Below are positions 5,225-10,415 of a stretch of 10,415 nucleotides of DNA, one piece after another. The stretch is from an uncultured Porphyromonadaceae bacterium (GTDB lineage: Bacteria; Bacteroidota; Bacteroidia; Bacteroidales; Muribaculaceae). The stretch is taken from contig CAMWIF010000064.1 in NCBI GenBank assembly GCA_947174225.1, forward strand, positions 1 through 10,415, given 5' to 3'. Below the pieces are notes generated by a model that ran no database searches, was not told the DNA's origin, and worked only from the letters and a program-made list of their open reading frames with translations. The position numbers were made by a program, and so were the translations under genes. How positions within the stretch are numbered: the stretch's first letter is position 1; every line of letters begins with the position of its first letter.

Positions 5225-8200
5225 TCAAGACTTGGGTATCACCTCTGAAGGCGACTTACCGAAGTAGTCTTTAAAGACTCTGCTAAAATAAGCTGAAGAG
5301 GAGAAGCCGCACATCTCGCTTACCTCAGTGACATTGTAGCTGCCCCCTTTAAGCAGCGACATAGCGTAGTTTAATCTTATAGAGCGAATAAACTCTACGA
5401 CCGACATATCGGTCAATGCCTTTATCTTTTTATAGAGCAACGACTGGCTTATCATCATGGCAGACGCAAAGTCTCCCTTGCCGAATGCTTCATTGGTGAT
5501 GTTGGCTTTCACACATTCCACAGCCTTCTTCAGGAACTCGTCGTTTATTCCGTTTTCTACTATCGGTGTCTCCTCCTCATCGGTATTAACATCCATAGTC
5601 TTTTTAGCAACATTCCTTCGGTTCTGAATTATTGAGGCAATGCGTCCGGCAAGCAATTCCATATCGAATGGCTTTACAAGATAATTATCCGCTCCAAGCT
5701 CCAGACCGTGCATCTGGCTCTCCTTGTCTTCACGAGCTGTGAGCAGAATCACCGGAATATGACTTGTAGCATAGGTGGTTTTGATAAGCTTGCAGAGTTC
5801 AAACCCATCCATTCGCGGCATCATAACATCCGAAAGCACCAAATCCGGTTGCATATCAGCTATCCTCTCCCATGCTTCCTGACCATCAGCTACAGCAGCC
5901 ACTTTAAAACGGTTTTGCAACGCCCTCACAAGAAAATCGCGCAATGCCGCATTATCCTCCACTACCAGCACCAACATGTCGTCGTCAATCACTTTCTCTT
6001 CAGAAGCGCCATCAGAAAGCGGCGCTGCCACAACAGTATCATTAACTTTATCATTTTCAGGTGCGGCATTAATCCGGCGCGGCAGTTTTATCTCAAATGT
6101 GGTACCTTTACCCTCTTCACTTTCAAAGACTACAGTACCCCTATGCACATCTACATAGCGTTTCACTGAAAGCAAACCTATGCCCGTACCCAACACCTGC
6201 GAATTTACAGCGTTTTCAGCCCGATAAAACTCCTTGAAAAGTTTCTTCTGCTCAGATCGTGGTATGCCGATGCCTTCATCTTTCACTTTGAGCGACCATT
6301 CCTTCTCGTCGCCCCTGAACGACATTATTATCTCTCCTCCAGCCGAAGAATACTTCACGGAGTTGGAGAGGAGATTATTTACCACACGCTCTATCATACC
6401 CATATCCACATCTGCGATATAACTTGGTGCTGAGAACACTGTTTTAAAAGAGATTCCTTTGGAAGTGGCTAAAGATTCATAGGCATCTGCACGTTTCCTC
6501 AGCAACGCTACCATATCTACCGATGTGAAATGTGGCTGTTCCGCACCGATGTCAGCTTTTTCAAAATCAAGCAACTGGGCAAACGTGTCGGTAAGTCGAT
6601 CGGTTTGTTCCGTAGCTGTAGCCAGGCATTTCTCGCCCCATTCCGAAAGGGAATCTTCCTTTTGCAATTCTCCGAGAGGTGCTTTTATAAGCATAAGGGA
6701 TGTCCTGAGATCGTGAGCCATACGGGTGAAAAAGCGTATCTTCTCATAGGTGTATCTCCTGCGTATCCTCCATATATAATGGCGTATCAGGAGCGCACAC
6801 ACGCCTATTACCGCCAAAACGATAATAGTGCGAAACCATCCTGTGGTCCAAAAGGGAGGGGAAACCCTCACATTTAAGCTACGCTGCGACACGATGCCAC
6901 CGTCGTACATCTTCACGTGAAGTTTGTATTTGCCCGGACGAAGATTGACATAATTAATGTATGGCACGGGCGAAAGCTCACTCCATTCCTTATCCTGACC
7001 CTCCAACTTCCAGGAATAAACCACATTGGAACTTACATTACCTAAAGACAACAAGGATAAGGTAAAGGAGTTGCGGGGATACTCCAAATGCAATTCCGGC
7101 AGGCTATCAATCGGCAATGTGAGTTTGGCGTCCATATCGTCACGTATGGAACGCCCCGACACCCTGATATCGGAGAAATATATCTTTCCCAGACTCTTAA
7201 TATCAGTCACCTTCTCCGGCAAGAACGCCACAATACCGTTGTTGGTGCCGAATGCCAATTTACCGTCAGGAAGAGTGCAGGAAGCATTTTCGCGGAAAGC
7301 CGTGCGTGTCAGCAGATCCTTACCCGGCAAAGGAAGCATAAGGTGGTCAGTGGTGTCGTAGCAGCTTAATCCGAGTGCCGTACCTATCCAAAGTTTATTA
7401 TCCCTTTTTACCAGGCTGCGTGTAAAATTACTATGCAATCCCTCATTTGTAGTAAGATGGATATTGTTACCGGTTTTTCTATCAAGCCCAATTACACCGT
7501 TACCTGAGGTACATATCCACCATATATTGCCATCGACAGTTATATTCTGCACCACATTCTCCCCTACCACTGTCTCTGTCTTTCCGCTTTTCTTATCTAT
7601 CATTATCACACCGTCACCACCTCCCGTAAGAATCTTACCCGGATATGCTTCCGCAAAGCAGAACACAGGATGCGATTCAAATTTACGGAATGTATTCGTC
7701 GACGGCGAATAACATACTATATTGCCCTTTGCGCCACCAAACCATACATCACCTTCACTGTCCGTGAAAGCTGCGAACACAAAAGCTCCGTTACCGAAAA
7801 TTCCGTCATCCTTTTCAGTGAAATGTGCCAGCTCCTTTCCGCTGTCACCGTCGAGCACATACACACCGTTGCCGTAGGTGGAGGCATAGACACGCCCGCT
7901 ATGATCCTGAGTAAGGGAGAGAAATGACAATTGCCTACCACCATAATATTGTTTCCACGGTCCATTGGACTTCTCACGAAGACTTATACCGTCATTGGTT
8001 GCCACCCAGAGTTTTCCACTACGGTCACTCATAAGATAATTCACCTCATTATTATGCAATGACGAGGGATCATTAATCTGATGCACAAGATGCTCCACGG
8101 CGTTAAGTTCAATGTCGGCATATTGCAGCCCACCGCTCGTAGTGGCTGTCCATAGTCTACCTTGGGCATCAGTCAACATTGCAAAAACACTGTTGCCTTT

Positions 8201-9160
8201 CAGAGAAGAGGGCTTGTCTATATTATCCTTGATAACCTCTAGAATTTTCCCAGTGGAGGGATCAAGCAGTGTTATGCCTCCGCCCTCCATGCCTACAAGC
8301 AAAGTGGCTGAATCGAGCGGAAGAAGTGAGCGGACTATAAGCCCCGGCAGTCGAGCTTCTTTCATTTGGTGCAATTCTCCCGAATCGAGCCGGTAAGACC
8401 AAAGCTCTCCCTGGTAAGTGCCAAGCCACACCCTCTTGCCGAAGCTGTCATAAACACCGCTTGAAATGAAGGGAGCAAAATCTCCAGGCATTTTCGACAC
8501 CTCCTGATTCCGACTGTCCACCTTATAAATGCCCTTATCCATCACCGCAAAAAGATGTTCCTTATCGAGCTGTGTGAGGTATGAATAGCCTGTTACGGTC
8601 GGTTGGAGACGTTGAAGCTGATTACCCGAATATATGAAAATACCCATACTCGTACTCACCCATACCTTTCCATCGGCATCAATGACAAGATTCGTAATCC
8701 AATCTTTATTTCCAAGATAATCCACAAGGGAGAACCATTGTTCAAAATGATCTTTTATCCTATTATACTTGAAGATTTGACCATTTTGTGTCGAAGCTGC
8801 CAATATACCCTTATTATATGCCAACTTCACCTGCATCACGTCGGATGTAGACACAGGTAAGTTGTAGGTGCGGCAATCCGATGGCGTAGCTCTCATTATA
8901 CCCATCCTTGAAGCTGCCCACACAAAACCATCGTCATCGAGCGTCAGCGTAGTAATGCCGGACATCGGAATTCCGTTGTCACCTGCCACACTTTCAAATT
9001 CAGGCTGACGGCGCAATGAGGCTGTTGCCGACAACAGGCAGCTTATATAAATAAGGAACACCATCCCCACTCGCCGGCAATAATGTTGCCGAGAAGGGAC
9101 AGTTTTCGTTTTTTTAGAAGATCTGAGAGGTGCTAACAATGAAGTCAACGAGTTTTTCAT
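5225..9160 (-). CDS. Hybrid two-component system regulator (HTCS) of a glycan-use locus
   Basis: The 1311-residue protein joins sensor kinase and response regulator in one chain. It would bind an oligosaccharide in the periplasm and activate nearby glycan-use genes. An N-terminal basic stretch leads to a membrane or signal segment (about 33-48). The periplasmic part (50-770) has two seven-blade propellers built of repeats such as VNYLMSDRSGKLWVATNDG, and a Y_Y_Y domain (about 695-765). A second membrane segment lies at 776-796. The kinase has the H-box FFTRMAHDLRTSLMLI with H816, the N-box NNLLSNSVKY (928-937), DEGIGIP (961-967) and GTGIGLLSVKRYV (991-1003). The receiver (1062-1180) has E1068/D1069, phosphoacceptor D1111 in LSDVMMP and K1163. 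An AraC-type DNA-binding domain (about 1205-1308) ends the protein. Length is normal for the family. Met33 (codon at 9062-9064) is an alternative start that would leave a conventional signal peptide. The gene is divergent from the esterase, a layout usual for HTCS targets. Confidence 0.96.
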   Translation of the reverse strand: MKNSLTSLLAPLRSSKKTKTVPSRQHYCRRVGMVFLIYISCLLSATASLRRQPEFESVAGDNGIPMSGITTLTLDDDGFVWAASRMGIMRATPSDCRTYNLPVSTSDVMQVKLAYNKGILAASTQNGQIFKYNRIKDHFEQWFSLVDYLGNKDWITNLVIDADGKVWVSTSMGIFIYSGNQLQRLQPTVTGYSYLTQLDKEHLFAVMDKGIYKVDSRNQEVSKMPGDFAPFISSGVYDSFGKRVWLGTYQGELWSYRLDSGELHQMKEARLPGLIVRSLLPLDSATLLVGMEGGGITLLDPSTGKILEVIKDNIDKPSSLKGNSVFAMLTDAQGRLWTATTSGGLQYADIELNAVEHLVHQINDPSSLHNNEVNYLMSDRSGKLWVATNDGISLREKSNGPWKQYYGGRQLSFLSLTQDHSGRVYASTYGNGVYVLDGDSGKELAHFTEKDDGIFGNGAFVFAAFTDSEGDVWFGGAKGNIVCYSPSTNTFRKFESHPVFCFAEAYPGKILTGGGDGVIMIDKKSGKTETVVGENVVQNITVDGNIWWICTSGNGVIGLDRKTGNNIHLTTNEGLHSNFTRSLVKRDNKLWIGTALGLSCYDTTDHLMLPLPGKDLLTRTAFRENASCTLPDGKLAFGTNNGIVAFLPEKVTDIKSLGKIYFSDIRVSGRSIRDDMDAKLTLPIDSLPELHLEYPRNSFTLSLLSLGNVSSNVVYSWKLEGQDKEWSELSPVPYINYVNLRPGKYKLHVKMYDGGIVSQRSLNVRVSPPFWTTGWFRTIIVLAVIGVCALLIRHYIWRIRRRYTYEKIRFFTRMAHDLRTSLMLIKAPLGELQKEDSLSEWGEKCLATATEQTDRLTDTFAQLLDFEKADIGAEQPHFTSVDMVALLRKRADAYESLATSKGISFKTVFSAPSYIADVDMGMIERVVNNLLSNSVKYSSAGGEIIMSFRGDEKEWSLKVKDEGIGIPRSEQKKLFKEFYRAENAVNSQVLGTGIGLLSVKRYVDVHRGTVVFESEEGKGTTFEIKLPRRINAAPENDKVNDTVVAAPLSDGASEEKVIDDDMLVLVVEDNAALRDFLVRALQNRFKVAAVADGQEAWERIADMQPDLVLSDVMMPRMDGFELCKLIKTTYATSHIPVILLTAREDKESQMHGLELGADNYLVKPFDMELLAGRIASIIQNRRNVAKKTMDVNTDEEETPIVENGINDEFLKKAVECVKANITNEAFGKGDFASAMMISQSLLYKKIKALTDMSVVEFIRSIRLNYAMSLLKGGSYNVTEVSEMCGFSSSAYFSRVFKDYFGKSPSEVIPKS

Positions 9161-9241
9161 ATTACTGGTTATGTTATCTTAAACCGTAAAAATATACATT
9201 AAACAGGTGGATAGAGTCGATAACCGAATCACTCATCACCA

Positions 9242-9271
9242 CAAATTTATTTAAAATAATTCATTCGGCAA
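9242..9271 (-). promoter_or_regulatory. Promoter of the HTCS gene
   Basis: On the minus strand TTG (9271-9269, within TTTTG) is followed after 19 bases by TAAATTTG (9249-9242), an exact match to TAnnTTTG. Transcription would begin near 9235, about 75 bases before the first ATG at 9160. A second match, TATCTTTG (9314-9307), has no TTG at the right distance and was not preferred. Spacing and boxes are seen directly; use in the cell is inferred. Confidence 0.65.
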
Positions 9272-9378
9272 AAGGCTATGTTACATTTTCTATCACATAT
9301 GAGATGCAAAGATAGATATTTATCTGATATTATATGAAAGATACCTAAATTTACAAATCCAACACCCTTGATTCTGAC

Positions 9379-9386
9379 TAACTTTG
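9379..9386 (+). promoter_or_regulatory. -7 box of the esterase promoter, probably activator-dependent
   Basis: TAACTTTG matches the Bacteroidetes -7 consensus exactly and lies about 50 bases before the esterase ATG at 9436. No TTG is present 19-20 bases upstream; the nearest candidates (TTG at 9368 and TTTAC at 9350) have the wrong spacing. A good -7 box with a poor -33 box is what one expects of a promoter that needs an activator, which here would be the divergent HTCS. That dependence is an inference. Confidence 0.5.
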
Positions 9387-9435
9387 CAAATATATCTCTC
9401 TCATTTCATTTTACTATTTAACTAATCTGACAGTC

Positions 9436-10415
9436 ATGAAAAGACTCTTGTTTTTACTTATCGTAGCTCTCCAAAGCATGTGTATTCTTAATCTGAATGC
9501 ACAGTTCCACCAGCAACCCGACGAATCGGGACTGCCGGGAAAACGTGGTATCCTCAACGTGCGCAGTGCCCAATATCCACGTCTTCTTCCCGACAACCGG
9601 ATGGAATTTCGTGTGAAAGCACCTGACGCAAAAAAAGTGCAGATTGACCTTGGCAAGAAGTATGATCTGACACGTGATGCCGACGGCATCTGGACAGGCA
9701 CAACAGAACCGCTCACCCCGGGTTTTCATTATTACTTCCTGATTGTGGATGGTGTGCAGGTAGCAGATCCGGCAAGCGAGTCTTTCTACGGATGCAGCAT
9801 GCATTCAAGCGGCGTGGAGATTCCCTACCCCGATGGCGATACACGCTTCTATATGGCAGACGTGCCCCACGGCGACGTGAGGATGAAAAGATATTACTCC
9901 ACCACAGCCGGCGACTGGCGCAGGGCGTATATCTATTGCCCTCCGGGCTATGATGCTTCCAACGAATCCTACCCGGTGTTGTATCTTCAGCATGGAGGAG
10001 GTGAAGATGAGAGAGGTTGGGCTACTCAGGGACTGACCGACATAATCATGGACAACCTCATTGCCCAAGGAAAGGCAACCCCTATGATCATTGTGATGGC
10101 AGACGGCAATACATCCGATTTTGAGAAGGAATTGCTCAACGATGTAATCCCTATGACTGAAAGAAACTTCCGCGTTAAGCCGGGACGTGAAAACCGTGCC
10201 CTCGCCGGACTTTCAATGGGAGGCATCCAGACTCTCAACACAGGAATCCCCAATCTCGATAAGTTTGCTTACCTCGGTGTGTTCAGCTCCGGATGGTTTG
10301 CCAATCCCAATCCGTTTGGCGTGATGATGGATTCTGAGAAATACTATGATATGCTTAAAGACAATAAAGATGAGTATAATGATAAATTGAAAGTGTTCTG
10401 GCTTTCAATGGGTGG
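9436..10415 (+). CDS. Secreted CE1-type esterase with N-terminal E-set domain (partial, runs off the window)
   Basis: The open frame from the ATG at 9436 to the window end encodes 326 residues with no stop, so the 3' end lies outside. A signal peptide (MKRLLFLLIVALQ.., ending near NAQ at 21-23) without a lipobox cysteine indicates export by signal peptidase I. An immunoglobulin-like E-set/CBM48-like domain (about 38-130, with FRVKAPDAKKVQIDL and the PGFHYYFLIVDG strand) precedes an alpha/beta-hydrolase domain of the esterase-D/feruloyl-esterase type (CE1). The hydrolase shows YPVLYLQHGGGEDE with the oxyanion-hole HGGG (186-189) and GLSMGG with nucleophile S260. The catalytic Asp and His should lie beyond the window; roughly 50-70 residues seem to be missing. 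Relatives remove acetyl or hydroxycinnamoyl groups from plant xylans, but which ester is cut here cannot be told. The divergent HTCS is its likely regulator. Confidence 0.9.
   Translation, partial: MKRLLFLLIVALQSMCILNLNAQFHQQPDESGLPGKRGILNVRSAQYPRLLPDNRMEFRVKAPDAKKVQIDLGKKYDLTRDADGIWTGTTEPLTPGFHYYFLIVDGVQVADPASESFYGCSMHSSGVEIPYPDGDTRFYMADVPHGDVRMKRYYSTTAGDWRRAYIYCPPGYDASNESYPVLYLQHGGGEDERGWATQGLTDIIMDNLIAQGKATPMIIVMADGNTSDFEKELLNDVIPMTERNFRVKPGRENRALAGLSMGGIQTLNTGIPNLDKFAYLGVFSSGWFANPNPFGVMMDSEKYYDMLKDNKDEYNDKLKVFWLSMG

Noticed and set aside
5040..5228. Minus-strand frame of 62 codons overlapping the SusD relic
   Set aside because: It is in a different frame from the SusD-like peptide and crosses the terminator; only the other frame carries the family motif.
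5708..6169. Plus-strand frame of 153 codons antisense to the HTCS
   Set aside because: It lies wholly inside the receiver and linker coding region of the HTCS, with low-complexity His/Ser/Ile-rich content typical of antisense frames.
9307..9314. CAAAGATA as an alternative -7 box for the HTCS
   Set aside because: No TTG lies 19-20 bases upstream on the minus strand, whereas the site at 9242-9271 has both boxes at the right spacing.
9414..10253. Four minus-strand frames at the right end
   Set aside because: They are antisense to the clear signal peptide, E-set and esterase domains of the plus-strand gene, which has no stop and therefore runs past the window edge.

Overview
The window looks like chromosomal DNA from a gut-type member of the order Bacteroidales (Bacteroides, Prevotella or Muribaculaceae-like; the genus cannot be fixed from the sequence alone). 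The evidence is a one-protein hybrid two-component regulator with a seven-domain layout known almost only from this phylum, secreted carbohydrate-active enzymes beside it, promoter-like sites of the Bacteroides type (TTG, 19-20 bases, TAnnTTTG) and genes without Shine-Dalgarno sequences.

Left part (1-1500): a tRNA-Ser(GGA) with its own promoter is followed directly by a perfect 48-base palindrome. Then come a zeta-toxin-like P-loop kinase (TTG start), a small acidic/basic partner protein that is a good candidate antitoxin, and the beheaded C-terminal remnant of an ImmA/IrrE (HigA-type) protein. This reads as a small, partly decayed toxin-antitoxin island beside a tRNA. A hairpin at 1465-1500 closes it against the convergent glycosidase gene.

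Middle part (1536-5240): a lipoprotein glycoside hydrolase of family GH3 is on the minus strand with a good Bacteroides promoter. A divergent 305-residue WG-repeat protein with eight repeats follows on the plus strand. A strong hairpin (5112-5143) lies between its end and the end of the regulator gene. Squeezed between the hairpin and the regulator stop codon is a short relic in which the minus strand still reads the core motif of SusD-family glycan-binding lipoproteins, suggesting that a SusC/SusD-type locus once stood here and was deleted.

Right part (5225-10415): the 1311-residue hybrid two-component system (periplasmic beta-propellers, Y_Y_Y domain, histidine kinase, receiver, AraC-type DNA-binding domain) is on the minus strand. 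It is divergent from a secreted CE1-type esterase with an N-terminal E-set domain, which runs off the window end. Both genes have recognisable promoters in the shared 275-base intergenic region. The likely logic is that the regulator senses an oligosaccharide in the periplasm and switches on the esterase, and perhaps the GH3 enzyme, to de-esterify and trim a plant-type glycan such as a xylan; the substrate is an inference. I see no CRISPR array, insertion sequence or complete integrase. The clearest unexpected items are the SusD relic, the tRNA-linked palindrome with its toxin-antitoxin cargo, and an unusual Pro-to-Ser change in the kinase H-box.
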